From Winogradskyella forsetii (GTDB lineage Bacteria; Bacteroidota; Bacteroidia; Flavobacteriales; Flavobacteriaceae), in assembly GCF_013394595.1 (NCBI RefSeq), contig NZ_CP053348.1:3064001-3128000 (forward strand): a stretch of DNA of 64,000 nucleotides, given 5' to 3'. How positions within the stretch are numbered: the stretch's first letter is position 1; the number at the start of each line of letters is the position of its first letter. Shown in pieces: positions 16,781 to 26,081 of this stretch. Under the pieces are notes generated by a model that had not been told where the DNA came from, made no database searches, and saw only the letters and a list, made by a program, of their open reading frames with translations. Made by a program: the position numbers and the translations under genes.

Positions 16781-18499
16781 TTAGAAATCGAACTGATATG
16801 TTGCGCCAGCCAAAAACTGAATGCCTTGAACCGGGAAATTTAACCAACGCTGATAATCTTGATTAAAAATATTATTTGCCTTGGCAAATACAGACAATTG
16901 ATCGTTTATTTTGTAGCCAACATGTGCATTTAAATCGAAATAACTTTCTAAACTTACTCGGTTTACCTCTGGTTGTGCAAAAAGCGAATTCACAATTCTT
17001 TCATCTTCTCGCTCGCCAACAAAATAAGCACTTGCGCCTGCAAACCATTGTTCTGAAATTTGATAATCCAAAAATAATGAGGCTTCCAAATCTGGTAAAT
17101 TCCATGCTTGTGCTTCGTTTTTCATGTCGTAAGCAAAATATTCGCCCTTAATTCCTAAAGTGAAATTTCTGTTGAAATCCACATTCAATTCTCCAGCAAT
17201 GGAAAACGTTGTTACATTATCGTAAATGACACCAAATGAATTTCCGTAGTGGTAATCTTCTGATGCTGTTGCCAATGCTTCGTTAGCCTTGAATAAGGCT
17301 TTCCCTTTTTCAGAAGCATAATTTCCTCTCACATTATAGCTGATATTATTGGATAGCTTTCCTTTGACGCCAACAAACGTTTTAAACTGCTGGTCTGTTG
17401 GGCTTACAAAAAGTGTTGGCGACACAAACGGATTATAGTTAGCAAAATCGTAATATGAATTTTGAATCAGCTTACCTGTTAAACCTCCATAAGCGATTAA
17501 AAGCTCATCAACTAAACGGTAGGATCCTTCAATATTTGGATGAACATAAAATTTACTTTTACTGAATTCCGTATCATTCAAATAGGTTAGTCTTATACCT
17601 AGATTAATGGTTAAATCATCTTGATTATACTGATATGAAGGTGCAATACCAATCATAAAATTGCCGTAATCTATGGACTGCGTGCCAATGAAATTAGAAT
17701 CGAAACTTCCGCCTAAATAATCAATAAATAATTCGGCATCGATATCTGCATCTTGTATGGCGACTTCAAAATTAGAACTGGCCATAAAACGGTTTTCTCC
17801 AGAACTTCTATCGTCTCCAAAACGTCTAAAACGTAGGCTTGCATCTTTTACAATAGCATCTTCAAAATTAATTTTACCACCTAAATTAACACTTGTGTAA
17901 TTATGTTTAGGATCAATAGCATCGGCTTCTGATTGTCCAAAATAGTCTTGTGGTAAACCATACCAATTATAAGATTGTAAATTGAATCCACCATCAACTT
18001 TCCAAGCAAAATCCCTTTGGCTTTTGGTATAATGCGCATTGAGCTTTGTTTTAGAAAAGGCATCATCCAACAACAAATTATCAATACCACCTTGTGAGGA
18101 ATGATGACTAAAATAACCGCCTACATTTTCGTCCCTACTTAATTCGTGATTCAAATAAACTTCGCCTAAAAGAGTTGTATAATTACCCACGCCAAGTGAG
18201 GCATAATTATCGTATAACTTTACGGCTTTAGCCTTATCTACCGTAGCTGCTTTTCCTTTTGCCGGTGTAAATGTGGATGCCACAGGGATTGAGAAAATAT
18301 TATATCTTATTTCCTTTTTCTTTACCGTAGTCGAGTCTGCCAAAGTTGGATTATCCTTAATTTTAAAGGCATCCGATATGGTTGGCGTATATGGTTTTAT
18401 AACATTGACGGTTTGGTCCGCTATGGTGTCTTTTTCTTGGGCATAACTAAAAGCCAAACCCAAAGTGAAGATTGATAATAATATATATTTAATTTTCAT
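16781..18499 (-). CDS. TonB-dependent receptor-like outer membrane barrel protein
   Basis: A 572-residue protein with a signal peptide (about 20 residues, ending in FSYAQ) and a long series of alternating aromatic/polar strands. It ends in a typical outer-membrane C terminus with terminal Phe (AGATYQFDF). It resembles the barrel part of TonB-dependent receptors (VFAKANNIFNQDYQRW near the end) but has no plug-domain signature. It lies 77 bases downstream of the large TPR protein on the same strand, a pairing consistent with an envelope complex. The ligand is unknown. Confidence 0.75.
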   Translation of the reverse strand: MKIKYILLSIFTLGLAFSYAQEKDTIADQTVNVIKPYTPTISDAFKIKDNPTLADSTTVKKKEIRYNIFSIPVASTFTPAKGKAATVDKAKAVKLYDNYASLGVGNYTTLLGEVYLNHELSRDENVGGYFSHHSSQGGIDNLLLDDAFSKTKLNAHYTKSQRDFAWKVDGGFNLQSYNWYGLPQDYFGQSEADAIDPKHNYTSVNLGGKINFEDAIVKDASLRFRRFGDDRSSGENRFMASSNFEVAIQDADIDAELFIDYLGGSFDSNFIGTQSIDYGNFMIGIAPSYQYNQDDLTINLGIRLTYLNDTEFSKSKFYVHPNIEGSYRLVDELLIAYGGLTGKLIQNSYYDFANYNPFVSPTLFVSPTDQQFKTFVGVKGKLSNNISYNVRGNYASEKGKALFKANEALATASEDYHYGNSFGVIYDNVTTFSIAGELNVDFNRNFTLGIKGEYFAYDMKNEAQAWNLPDLEASLFLDYQISEQWFAGASAYFVGEREDERIVNSLFAQPEVNRVSLESYFDLNAHVGYKINDQLSVFAKANNIFNQDYQRWLNFPVQGIQFLAGATYQFDF

Positions 18500-18508
18500 G
18501 TGTAATAG

Positions 18509-18560
18509 TTTGATTGCACTTCGACTTAGAGATACCTGCTTTCACTTCGACTTCGCTCAG
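18509..18560. repeat. REP-like intergenic element
   Basis: Two copies of a CACTTCGACTT motif, the second extended to CTTCGACTTCGCTCAGTGAC, sit between the TPR gene and the barrel gene. It is the same family as the element at 16583. Confidence 0.5.
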
Positions 18561-18576
18561 TGACCAGACAGGAATT

Positions 18577-21500
18577 CTAGTCCTCAGTTTCGATTGATGA
18601 ATTTGTTTTAGCTTCTTCGGCTTTTATTTTATTTAGTTCTGTTTTGGCTTCTTGTACAACAGCGTCAAACTCTGGGAAATTGCTAATTACACTTTCTAAA
18701 ATATAAGTGGCTTGAAACGCATCTCCCAAAGCATAAAAATTCTTTGCCATAACTACCAAACCTTTAGCGCTAAACAATTTATAACTACCGTAATCCTTGG
18801 CTAATTTTTGAATAGTTGTATTCGATGCTTCGTAGTCTCCTGCTTTATTTTTAAAATAGCCATTATAGTACAAGGCTTCCGCGGCAACGCTTCCTGTGGC
18901 TAGTTTTTCAACTTCGGCATAAGCGGTTTTCGCTTTGACTTCATTTCCTGTTTGTATGGCTGAACGTGCAATGATCAGTTTCGCATCACTCTTTACTTTG
19001 TTATCCAGTTTTGAATTGCCCAATACTTTTTCAGCATAACTTTCTGCTTTCGAATAATCTTCGGTTTGGTAATAGGCATTCATTAAATTGGATTGTGCGT
19101 AAATCACATTCTGAGGATAATCGGCCTCAAGCTCCAAGCGTTTTAACACAGGAATGGCTTTTTCCCAATCCGATTTTTTCAAATAAATTTCACAAAGCTT
19201 AACCGTTGCTTGCTCGGTATATTCAGATTTTGAGGCATCAACAACAGCTTTGTAATGTGGTTGCGCATTATCCAACAACCCTTTCTTATAATATAATTCC
19301 GCTAAATAAAAATGCGCTTTTTGATTGTGAAGTCCTTTTGGGAATTCATTCAAATACTTGTTAAACTGACGAATGGCCTTATCGGTTTCGTTATCTAAAT
19401 ATGGTTTTTCTGCAGCTAAATAAGTGGCATTATCTAAATCCACATCAGTAACCTCAACATAATCCAAAGTTCTTACCCAATTGGCGTATTCATCCACTCG
19501 ACCTAAATCGATATAAATTAAACGAACCGTTGAAACCGCTTGAACCGCTTCGCCGGAACCTGGGAAATCGGTGGCTACTTTTTTGAACTTGCTCAAAGCA
19601 CGCTCATTATCGTTTCCATTATAATACACCAACCCTTGTCTCAACAAAACTTTAGAGGTAAATGCACTTGTTTTGTATTCCGAATTTAAACGGTCATACA
19701 TTTGCATGGCTTTGTCTGAGTCGCCCGATTTTACGTAAGAATTTGCCAATTCGTACATGGCATCGTCTCGTAAAGCTGACTTTGGATACGCATTGATAAA
19801 GGATTTCAATTCTGAAATTTTATTAGACCCTTTTCCTAAATAGCCTTGACTCATTGCTTTTTGAAAGGCTGCATAGTCGGTTTCAATCTCGTTGATTTGA
19901 ATGGCTTTGTTATAAGCGTCTATAGCATCATTATAGTTACTGGATACGAAATAACCATCTGCCAATCTTAAATAAGCATCGTTTTGACGCAATTTATCAT
20001 TCGATTTATTTTGAATGAACTTTTCAAAATAGTTGGAGGCATTGTTATAATCCTTCAACTTAAAATACGTATATGCCAAATTGTAATTCAGGTTTTCATT
20101 TTCTGGTAAGCTTGAGGCTTCGTCCATTCCTGAAAATTGTTTGAACCCAATCAGCGCCTCGTTATAATTGGTTAAATTATAGTCCGTTTCCGCTTTCCAA
20201 AATGTGGCTTTCGCTACAAATTTTGGGTCTCTTGGTTCTTTCAATGAGCCGTTAAATAAATCCAAGGCTTCGTTGTACTTGTTTTCGTTATACAATTCAA
20301 CAGCCCTAAAAAAGGCTACTTTTTGGTAAGCCGCTTTATGCTCAAAACTATTTTTGCCTTTCAACAATTCTAAGGCTTCCTTATAGTTTTTAGAAGTGAT
20401 GTACGAATCTATTAATAAGGCTTCCACTTCATCCTTAAAACCAGAATCCGGATATTGGTTTAAATAACTCGTTAAAACTTGCGGAACAGATTGGTATGGA
20501 TTCCCGATTTCGTAACTGATTTTTGCATAATTTAACCAAGCATCTTCCTGGATTTTTAAATCGAAATCCATTTGTGATGCATTTCTAAAGGCATTTAAAG
20601 CTTCCTGTTTTTTATCTAAATTGATATAGCTTTCCCCTAAATGGTAATAGGCATTCTGAGCCACCGAATTATTGCCATCAATAATTTTATTGAATTCGGA
20701 AATGGCACTTTCAAAATCATTTTGTTTGTAATAGGCATAACCCAATTGATAATAATCGGTATTGTTCCATTTTCGATTTTTACCTTGGTAGGCTTTTAAA
20801 TAAGGAATGGCCTCAGCATATTTTTCAAGATTGAAATAACTTTCGCCTATAATCTTTGACAATTCAGATTCTTCAATGCCTCTAACATTTGGTAATTGTT
20901 CTTCTGCCAGTTCAATGGCTTTTTCAAACTTTCCTAATTTAAAATTTAGGTCGGCTTGGTAATATGATAATTTCTCTTTGTACTTTTCATTATCGCTAAC
21001 TTGATCAAAATACTCATTCGCCTTATCATAATCATCGCCCTGATAAGCTAAAAAACCGATGTAATATTTGGCCTGGGAACCGTATTCTTTAGAATTTACG
21101 ACACGGTTTAAATATTTTGTCGCTTTCTTTTCGTCATTAGTAGAATACAAAGCATAGCCATAATTAAAGTTGAAACGCTCTTTTTCGGAACGCGCTATGC
21201 TTCTTTCATCTACTCTTTCGTACCATTTGCGTGCATAGGCATATTTTCCATTTTCGAAATAGTAATTGGCAACATCTAAAAAAGCTGTATTTCTTTTAGT
21301 GCTTGTTGGGTAGTCTTCAACAAATTCCGTCACTAAATCATCTGCGTTATTTTGATTTAACCGTACCGCACAATTGGCAATATAGTAGGCGCAATCGGAT
21401 TTAATGGTAACGTCATTGGTCTCTTCTTTGATATCGTCGAACAAAGACTGAGCTGCTTTATACTGTTTATTATTATATAAAGTTAATGCCTTTTGGTAGT

Positions 21501-21597
21501 CTTGTAAATCGCTAGTGTAGACGGCAGATTTTTGTGCCATTCCTAGCGAAGAAACGACTAGAAAAACGATGATTAACTGTTTTTTGAGTAACATCAT
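18577..21597 (-). CDS. Large secreted tetratricopeptide repeat protein
   Basis: A 1006-residue protein with a signal peptide (LLKKQLIIVFLVVSSLGMAQ) followed by more than twenty TPR-like units over nearly the whole length. Clear examples are AIPYLKAYQ...DYYQLGYAYYKQNDF and AIDAYNKAIQINEIETDY. The Asp/Glu/Asn-rich C terminus ends in a short acidic tail. TPR solenoids bind protein partners; a periplasmic scaffold for the co-transcribed outer-membrane barrel is a reasonable inference. No catalytic domain is present. A good -7 box lies 35 bases upstream. Confidence 0.85.
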   Translation of the reverse strand: MMLLKKQLIIVFLVVSSLGMAQKSAVYTSDLQDYQKALTLYNNKQYKAAQSLFDDIKEETNDVTIKSDCAYYIANCAVRLNQNNADDLVTEFVEDYPTSTKRNTAFLDVANYYFENGKYAYARKWYERVDERSIARSEKERFNFNYGYALYSTNDEKKATKYLNRVVNSKEYGSQAKYYIGFLAYQGDDYDKANEYFDQVSDNEKYKEKLSYYQADLNFKLGKFEKAIELAEEQLPNVRGIEESELSKIIGESYFNLEKYAEAIPYLKAYQGKNRKWNNTDYYQLGYAYYKQNDFESAISEFNKIIDGNNSVAQNAYYHLGESYINLDKKQEALNAFRNASQMDFDLKIQEDAWLNYAKISYEIGNPYQSVPQVLTSYLNQYPDSGFKDEVEALLIDSYITSKNYKEALELLKGKNSFEHKAAYQKVAFFRAVELYNENKYNEALDLFNGSLKEPRDPKFVAKATFWKAETDYNLTNYNEALIGFKQFSGMDEASSLPENENLNYNLAYTYFKLKDYNNASNYFEKFIQNKSNDKLRQNDAYLRLADGYFVSSNYNDAIDAYNKAIQINEIETDYAAFQKAMSQGYLGKGSNKISELKSFINAYPKSALRDDAMYELANSYVKSGDSDKAMQMYDRLNSEYKTSAFTSKVLLRQGLVYYNGNDNERALSKFKKVATDFPGSGEAVQAVSTVRLIYIDLGRVDEYANWVRTLDYVEVTDVDLDNATYLAAEKPYLDNETDKAIRQFNKYLNEFPKGLHNQKAHFYLAELYYKKGLLDNAQPHYKAVVDASKSEYTEQATVKLCEIYLKKSDWEKAIPVLKRLELEADYPQNVIYAQSNLMNAYYQTEDYSKAESYAEKVLGNSKLDNKVKSDAKLIIARSAIQTGNEVKAKTAYAEVEKLATGSVAAEALYYNGYFKNKAGDYEASNTTIQKLAKDYGSYKLFSAKGLVVMAKNFYALGDAFQATYILESVISNFPEFDAVVQEAKTELNKIKAEEAKTNSSIETED

Positions 21598-21631
21598 TGT
21601 TATAAATTTAATTGATGAAATTATTTCGGTG

Positions 21632-21639
21632 CAAATATA
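21632..21639 (-). promoter_or_regulatory. Putative -7 box of the TPR/barrel unit
   Basis: CAAATATA reads TATATTTG on the minus strand, a full match to TAnnTTTG, 35 bases upstream of the TPR gene. No convincing -33 element was found. Confidence 0.4.
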
Positions 21640-21707
21640 ATTATATCCAAAATCTATAACGTTAGAAATTGGTTATAATTATACACGAAGTTATTAAAAG
21701 GAGTTGG

Positions 21708-21735
21708 CAGTGTTCAGTCCTCAGTCTTCAGTAAA
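21708..21735 (+). repeat. Seven-base tandem repeat
   Basis: CAGTGTT, CAGTCCT, CAGTCTT and CAGTAAA follow each other without gaps. The rest of the 370-base gap (21598-21967) has degenerate CTTTGTG-type repeats at about 21785-21822 and AT-rich promoter DNA, with no credible gene. Confidence 0.6.
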
Positions 21736-21936
21736 AAGTATAAAATGGAAAGTTTCATTTATCTTATTTGCATTTATCCGTTGTGCACCTTTGTGACTTC
21801 TTTGTGTGGCTTTGTGTTATAGTATTTAGATAGCCTAGATATTTTAGTATTTGGTATTCAGCGCTCAGTAGTTTTTGTCTTAACGGAAAACATTATTAAT
21901 TTTTCACTTTTAATTCTTAATTTTTCATTTAAGTCC

Positions 21937-21944
21937 TATTTTTA
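21937..21944 (+). promoter_or_regulatory. Putative -7 box of trpA
   Basis: TATTTTTA is close to TAnnTTTG and ends 23 bases before the TTG start of trpA. The same form (TATTTTTAC) precedes aguB. Confidence 0.35.
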
Positions 21945-21967
21945 CATTGAATAACAAAACCTAGATT

Positions 21968-22738
21968 TTGAACAGAATAAATCAAAAATTACAAGAGGAT
22001 AAAAAATTGTTGTCTATTTATTTTACGGCAGGTTATCCCAATATCAATGACACCACGACCATAATTAAAAGTCTTGAAAAAAATGGTGTGGACATGATTG
22101 AAATCGGGTTGCCTTTTAGCGATCCTCTGGCAGATGGACCAACCATACAAGCTAGTTCTACACAAGCATTAAAAAACGGCATGACGAGTGACTTGTTGTT
22201 TGAACAACTCAAAGCTATTCGGGAATCGGTTTCTATTCCATTAATTATTATGGGTTATTTTAATCCGATGTTACAATATGGTGTTGAAGCCTTTTGTAAA
22301 AAATGTGAAGAGGTAGGTATTGATGGATTGATCATTCCAGATTTGCCAGTAGATGTTTATAATGATGACTATAAGGCAATTTTTGAAAAACACGGCTTAA
22401 TCAATGTGTTTTTAATAACGCCACAAACCTCAGATGAGCGTATTCAATACATCGATTCGGTCTCCAATGGGTTTATTTATATGGTCAGCTCGGCAAGCGT
22501 CACAGGAAGCAGTTCTGGTTTTGGTGACGAGCAGACCAATTATTTTAAACGTATTGCTGACATGAATTTAAAAAACCCCCAAATTGTAGGTTTTGGCATT
22601 TCAGATCATGAAACTTTTACGCAAGCCACACAATATGGAAAAGGCGCGATAATCGGAAGTGCTTTTATAAAGCATTTGACCGAAAACGGAATTGGTGATT
22701 TAAGTGGCTTTGTGTCTGCCATCCGGAATAATCCTTAA
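21968..22738 (+). CDS. trpA: Tryptophan synthase alpha chain
   Basis: A 256-residue TIM-barrel protein that cleaves indole-3-glycerol phosphate to indole and glyceraldehyde 3-phosphate for the beta chain. The catalytic acids are Glu45 in MIEIGLPF and Asp56 in DPLADGPT. The phosphate-binding segments are VGFGISDHE and GAIIGSAF. The start is TTG at 21968, which gives the family's N terminus; no ATG fits. No trpB or other trp gene lies within the window and the gene appears to have its own promoter, so it looks separated from a trp operon. Confidence 0.95.
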   Translation: MNRINQKLQEDKKLLSIYFTAGYPNINDTTTIIKSLEKNGVDMIEIGLPFSDPLADGPTIQASSTQALKNGMTSDLLFEQLKAIRESVSIPLIIMGYFNPMLQYGVEAFCKKCEEVGIDGLIIPDLPVDVYNDDYKAIFEKHGLINVFLITPQTSDERIQYIDSVSNGFIYMVSSASVTGSSSGFGDEQTNYFKRIADMNLKNPQIVGFGISDHETFTQATQYGKGAIIGSAFIKHLTENGIGDLSGFVSAIRNNP

Positions 22739-22834
22739 AACCTTTAACCTTTCGCCATCTAATTTTATGATAGTTTTAATACTGTTTTATAAGATTTTTC
22801 TTATATTAATGATGAACGCAAAAAATTAGAAATC

Positions 22835-22981
22835 ATGGGAATAATAAAAGATAAGAAAAAATTTAAAACGAAAACGCAAAATCAAACCGACCTTACCAAC
22901 CCAACTGGGAATGTCAATCAAAAGAACAATGAATTCGACATTGATAAGAAAACGATTAAAAAGCAGCAGGTAAAAAAATAA
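22835..22981 (+). CDS. Small basic hypothetical protein
   Basis: A 48-residue open frame from ATG 22835 to TAA 22981, extremely rich in Lys, Asn, Gln and Thr, without hydrophobic segments. AT-rich DNA alone would give many Lys and Asn, so the coding call is modest. The spacing (96 bases after trpA, 59 before the next gene) and the uninterrupted frame are compatible with a real gene. It is likely disordered and cytoplasmic, with unknown function. Confidence 0.4.
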   Translation: MGIIKDKKKFKTKTQNQTDLTNPTGNVNQKNNEFDIDKKTIKKQQVKK

Positions 22982-23040
22982 ATGCTGAAAAATAAAAATT
23001 TATAAGTCTATTCATATATTTGGATAGACTTTTTTATGCC

Positions 23041-23277
23041 ATGAAATTATTCAACGATTGGAAACTCATTACCCTACTTTGTCTTACCTTAGGCTTAGCA
23101 CCATTTTTTCCTGAACCGCATATTGTAGGCAAAATAAGATGGATTGCCGGTGGCGCAAATGGTATGACAATTAAGGATTGGTTTGATATTTTATTTCACG
23201 GATTTCCATTTGCTCTATTAATTAGATTAGTGATTTTAACACTGAAAAAACAAGATTCTGAATCCATCCCAGAATAA
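23041..23277 (+). CDS. Small membrane protein
   Basis: A 78-residue protein from the ATG at 23041. A TTG at 23020 would add seven residues and is less likely. There are two hydrophobic segments (WKLITLLCLTLGLAPFF near the N terminus, and FPFALLIRLVILTL near the C terminus). The central segment KIRWIAGGANGMTIKDWFD is the most distinctive part and is of a type found in small uncharacterised Bacteroidota membrane proteins. It lies 9 bases before trmL, so it is probably co-transcribed. Confidence 0.6.
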   Translation: MKLFNDWKLITLLCLTLGLAPFFPEPHIVGKIRWIAGGANGMTIKDWFDILFHGFPFALLIRLVILTLKKQDSESIPE

Positions 23278-23286
23278 CTAAAACTT

Positions 23287-23739
23287 ATGCCACTCAACAT
23301 CGTACTTATAGAACCCGAAATTCCAAATAACACTGGCAACATTGGTCGTCTGGCATTAGCTACAGGTTCAAAATTACATTTAGTAAAACCTTTTGGTTTC
23401 GAAATTGATGATAAACGCCTTAAACGCGCCGGACTCGATTATTGGCAACATTTGGAGGTCATCTATTATGATTCTATTGATGATTTCTTCCTACAAAACA
23501 ATGACGCACAAATGGTATTTTTATCTAGCCACGGCACCAAAAGTCATTGGGATATTGACTTTAAAAACGACATGTTCTTGGTTTTTGGCAAAGAATCTGT
23601 TGGGTTACCAAAACCGTTAATAGAGAAATATGAATCACAATTATTTAAAATTCCCCTTTATAGTAAGGAAATACGCAGTTTAAATTTAGCCAATGCAGTA
23701 GGAATAATTGTTTATGAAGGTCTGCGACAAATTAAATAA
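23287..23739 (+). CDS. trmL: tRNA (cytidine(34)-2'-O)-methyltransferase TrmL
   Basis: A 150-residue SPOUT-class methyltransferase of the usual TrmL length. The N-terminal EPEIPNNTGNIGRLA is the conserved SAM/tRNA segment. The trefoil-knot motifs are VFGKESVGLP and IPLYSKEIRSLNLANAVGI. It methylates the wobble 2'-oxygen of certain tRNA-Leu species. The start is the ATG at 23287. Confidence 0.92.
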   Translation: MPLNIVLIEPEIPNNTGNIGRLALATGSKLHLVKPFGFEIDDKRLKRAGLDYWQHLEVIYYDSIDDFFLQNNDAQMVFLSSHGTKSHWDIDFKNDMFLVFGKESVGLPKPLIEKYESQLFKIPLYSKEIRSLNLANAVGIIVYEGLRQIK

Positions 23740-23816
23740 TTTCGGTAGGTTTCCGCAACTTAAACCATTTTCGCTTATATTGGTCTAAAATTTTATAACA
23801 CCAAAATCACAATACA

Positions 23817-24203
23817 ATGATTACTAAAACATTAAAAACTGGAATTGCATTAATTGCAGTAGCTTCATTTTCATTTGTAGGAGCTCAAGAAAAGCAAGAC
23901 ATAAAGCCCCAATTAAAAAAGGATAAACTTGAAATAAAAAAGGATAGATCGGAGCGCATGTTCAAGCACCTCGACATCAATGCTGATAATAGTATCACCT
24001 TGGAGGAGTTTAAAGAAAAACGCGTGAAGGATCCTTCTAATGAGGAAAAAACTGAAAAACAATTTGCAGAAATTGATACGGATAAAAATGAATCCATAGA
24101 CAGAAAAGAGTTTAAAATCTATTTTGAATCTAACCTTAAACCAACTAGGATCGAAAACAAAATAAATACAAAAAACAATAAGAATACTGTAGAGAAAGGA
24201 TAG
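23817..24203 (+). CDS. EF-hand domain protein, exported
   Basis: A 128-residue protein with a signal peptide (LIAVASFSFVGAQ) and two calcium-binding EF-hand loops: LDINADNSITLEEF (near residues 50-63) and IDTDKNESIDRKEF (near 88-101). The residues are spaced as Asp-x-Asn/Asp-x-Asp/Asn-x-x-Ile-x-x-x-Glu. The rest is highly charged with many Lys. It probably binds Ca2+ in the periplasm or at the surface; its partner is unknown. A strong terminator follows. Confidence 0.8.
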   Translation: MITKTLKTGIALIAVASFSFVGAQEKQDIKPQLKKDKLEIKKDRSERMFKHLDINADNSITLEEFKEKRVKDPSNEEKTEKQFAEIDTDKNESIDRKEFKIYFESNLKPTRIENKINTKNNKNTVEKG

Positions 24204-24225
24204 TTTTCCTTTTTTCTAAAATATC

Positions 24226-24262
24226 GTAAAAAATCCTCTAAATGTTTAGGGGATTTTTTTTA
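24226..24262 (+). terminator. Rho-independent terminator after the EF-hand gene
   Basis: AAATCCTCTAAA (24231-24242) pairs with TTTAGGGGATTT (24245-24256) through one G-U pair around a TG turn, followed by a T run. Confidence 0.85.
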
Positions 24263-24509
24263 TTCAAAAACTTTCTCAATACGTCTAAAATATTGGCAAA
24301 ATAGCATTTTATTCATCAATAGATTTTGTATATTTTAATCCAGAAATTCATCTAAGGAAACAGATGTAACCATTGTTGGTTTTGAGGATTTCATTGGTGT
24401 GACTGTAGTTTCCAATAGTTATAACGAAATATACATGCCATCTTGATGGAATTCTGCGTTGGTTTAACTACCTATAAAAGCTGGATGACCAGGATAAATA
24501 ATTACTGTT
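24263..24509 (+). other. Gap with a possible gene remnant
   Basis: No intact gene is seen. One frame, ending at a TGA near 24447, encodes about 35 residues with protein-like composition (TIVGFEDFIGVTVVSNSYN) but has no start codon and a stop just before it. It may be the decayed end of an older gene. The remaining bases are AT-rich leader of the next gene. Confidence 0.3.
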
Positions 24510-25169
24510 ATGAAATATCACATTATTATTACAAAAGTAAAAACTGTTGACGAGCTAAAAAATGCTTGGACCGACGATGATTATGTCGCATTATTAAATC
24601 AATTTGGACTTGAAGATGCAGGAAACGCTACAACTCCTGAATTGTTGGAATTATTGGCTATGGCTATTTCCGATTTTGAACCTGAAGAAGCCGCGGCTAT
24701 TGTTTTAAATTACAAATTGTCTGATCATCTTAATGAGAATCAGATAGCGCAAATTTCGCACGAAATGTTATTGGACAAAATTTCAGAAGAATATGCTGAT
24801 ATCAGTTTACATCATCAATTATTTAATATCAACCAGTTATTATATAAAGCCTACAATGGTAGTTTTCCAAGTGCCAAAGCCACTATAGTTGAATTTGAAA
24901 TCACACCCAATAAAGACATTACTAAAGAAGTGGTTTTAAAAGCGTTCGATAAAACATTGGCAAATAACAACGTTATTAAACGTTTGTTCTCAAAACAACT
25001 CGCAGGAAAAGAAGAATTTGATGAAGCTGAATCCATTGTTTGGGATTTAACTGCGGACGAAAACAATAGTTACATATTAACCACATCTGAATATTGGATA
25101 AGCAAAGATGAATTTAAGGATGCCGAATTTGACGCTAATGTCATCGAATTTGAACCCGAAGACGATTAA
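24510..25169 (+). CDS. Hypothetical cytoplasmic protein
   Basis: A 219-residue acidic protein without a signal or membrane segment. The start is ATG at 24510. The N-terminal half is mostly helical (ELLELLAMAISDFEPEEAAAIVLNY), the C-terminal half mixed (ATIVEFEITPNKDITKEVV, NSYILTTSEYWISKDEF), and it ends in a very acidic tail. No known family is recognised. It lies 17 bases before the next membrane-protein gene and is probably co-transcribed with it. Confidence 0.6.
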   Translation: MKYHIIITKVKTVDELKNAWTDDDYVALLNQFGLEDAGNATTPELLELLAMAISDFEPEEAAAIVLNYKLSDHLNENQIAQISHEMLLDKISEEYADISLHHQLFNINQLLYKAYNGSFPSAKATIVEFEITPNKDITKEVVLKAFDKTLANNNVIKRLFSKQLAGKEEFDEAESIVWDLTADENNSYILTTSEYWISKDEFKDAEFDANVIEFEPEDD

Positions 25170-25186
25170 CAAAAAATTTTTGAATT

Positions 25187-25606
25187 ATGACTATCAACAA
25201 GAAAACAATTAGCAAAGGATTTATTATTGCAGGTATAATGAATTTGTCAGTTTTGGTATTTTCAAAACTATTTACCAATCCTGTTATTCCAGAATTTGAT
25301 CCAGATGTGATGTCCACATTCGGTTTGGTGATGATTGTACTTTGGGGATTGGCCTATGTAGCCGTTGCAAAAAGCTATTATAAAGTAAAGTGGTTGGTTA
25401 GGGTCTTCGCTATTGAAAAATTGGTTTATGTTGTGGTCTGGATTCAATGGCTTTTGAACAACAACCTTTCAGATGTTTTTGAGAAGGATATATTAGCAGG
25501 GCTTTTCTATTCCGTGTATGGCGTTAACGATTTACTTTTTTGTGTGTTTTTCACCTATGTATTTTTGACCCTTAAAAACTCAAATGAAGATGTAGTAAAA
25601 GTTTAG
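25187..25606 (+). CDS. Four-helix membrane protein of unknown function
   Basis: A 139-residue protein with four predicted membrane segments (about residues 10-30, 42-63, 71-92 and 105-130) and short loops. The most conserved-looking part is WGLAYVAVAKSYYKVKWLVRVFAIEKLVYVVVW. It resembles small four-helix proteins of the DoxX/BphX-like kind in outline only. It follows the 219-residue hypothetical gene by 17 bases. Confidence 0.6.
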   Translation: MTINKKTISKGFIIAGIMNLSVLVFSKLFTNPVIPEFDPDVMSTFGLVMIVLWGLAYVAVAKSYYKVKWLVRVFAIEKLVYVVVWIQWLLNNNLSDVFEKDILAGLFYSVYGVNDLLFCVFFTYVFLTLKNSNEDVVKV

Positions 25607-25637
25607 GTCAACTAAAAAACCATAAGAATTTAAACGT

Positions 25638-25862
25638 TTAGGATCGTTTTTTCAACATTTCCAAATACATCGCTTCCACCTTAGTTCTTGCCCATGGTGT
25701 ACGTCGTAAAAATTTTAAACTCGATTTTACCGAAGGGTCGTGCGTAAAACAACGAATATTAATTTGATAACCCATATACTCCCAGCCGTAATGCGCTTGC
25801 AGTTCTGTTATAATCTGTTCAAGTTTTACACCGTGTAGTGGATTATTGGCTTGTGTTGACAA
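25638..25862 (-). CDS. VF530 family (DUF2132) DNA-binding protein
   Basis: A 74-residue protein matching the VF530 family: [30 protein letters not shown], then [18 protein letters not shown] Vibrio member has a known structure and is annotated as DNA-binding; its cellular role is unclear. It is 1 base from the DUF6500-like gene upstream and follows rhlE on the same strand, so the three genes probably form one transcript. Confidence 0.85.
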   Translation of the reverse strand: MSTQANNPLHGVKLEQIITELQAHYGWEYMGYQINIRCFTHDPSVKSSLKFLRRTPWARTKVEAMYLEMLKKRS

Positions 25863-25863
25863 T

Positions 25864-26079
25864 TTATAGACTTTTTACTAATTCCTTAATCTTTACCGCT
25901 TTTTCAAAATGATCTAACTCCTGTGTTTTTATCCACCAAGTTGCGGCTTCCATTAACAATTCAGGATTGTCATTCTTATTCTTGAAAAACGCATAAAAAG
26001 AGATCCCAACATTAGTTCCTTTTTGTTCAATTTTTTTATGGCAAACTTCCATAATTTTCGCTTTTAAAACTGGAGACAT
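25864..26079 (-). CDS. Small DUF6500-like protein
   Basis: A 71-residue cytoplasmic protein. The segment [20 protein letters not shown] and the Trp-rich [19 protein letters not shown] recall the uncharacterised DUF6500 family; this identification is from memory and moderate in certainty. It lies 2 bases downstream of rhlE and 1 base before the VF530 gene. Confidence 0.65.
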   Translation of the reverse strand: MSPVLKAKIMEVCHKKIEQKGTNVGISFYAFFKNKNDNPELLMEAATWWIKTQELDHFEKAVKIKELVKSL

Positions 26080-26081
26080 TT

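Noticed and set aside
21785..21822. Coding sequence or regulatory RNA in the CTTTGTG repeats before trpA
   Set aside because: Only degenerate short repeats are seen, with no frame and no stable fold.
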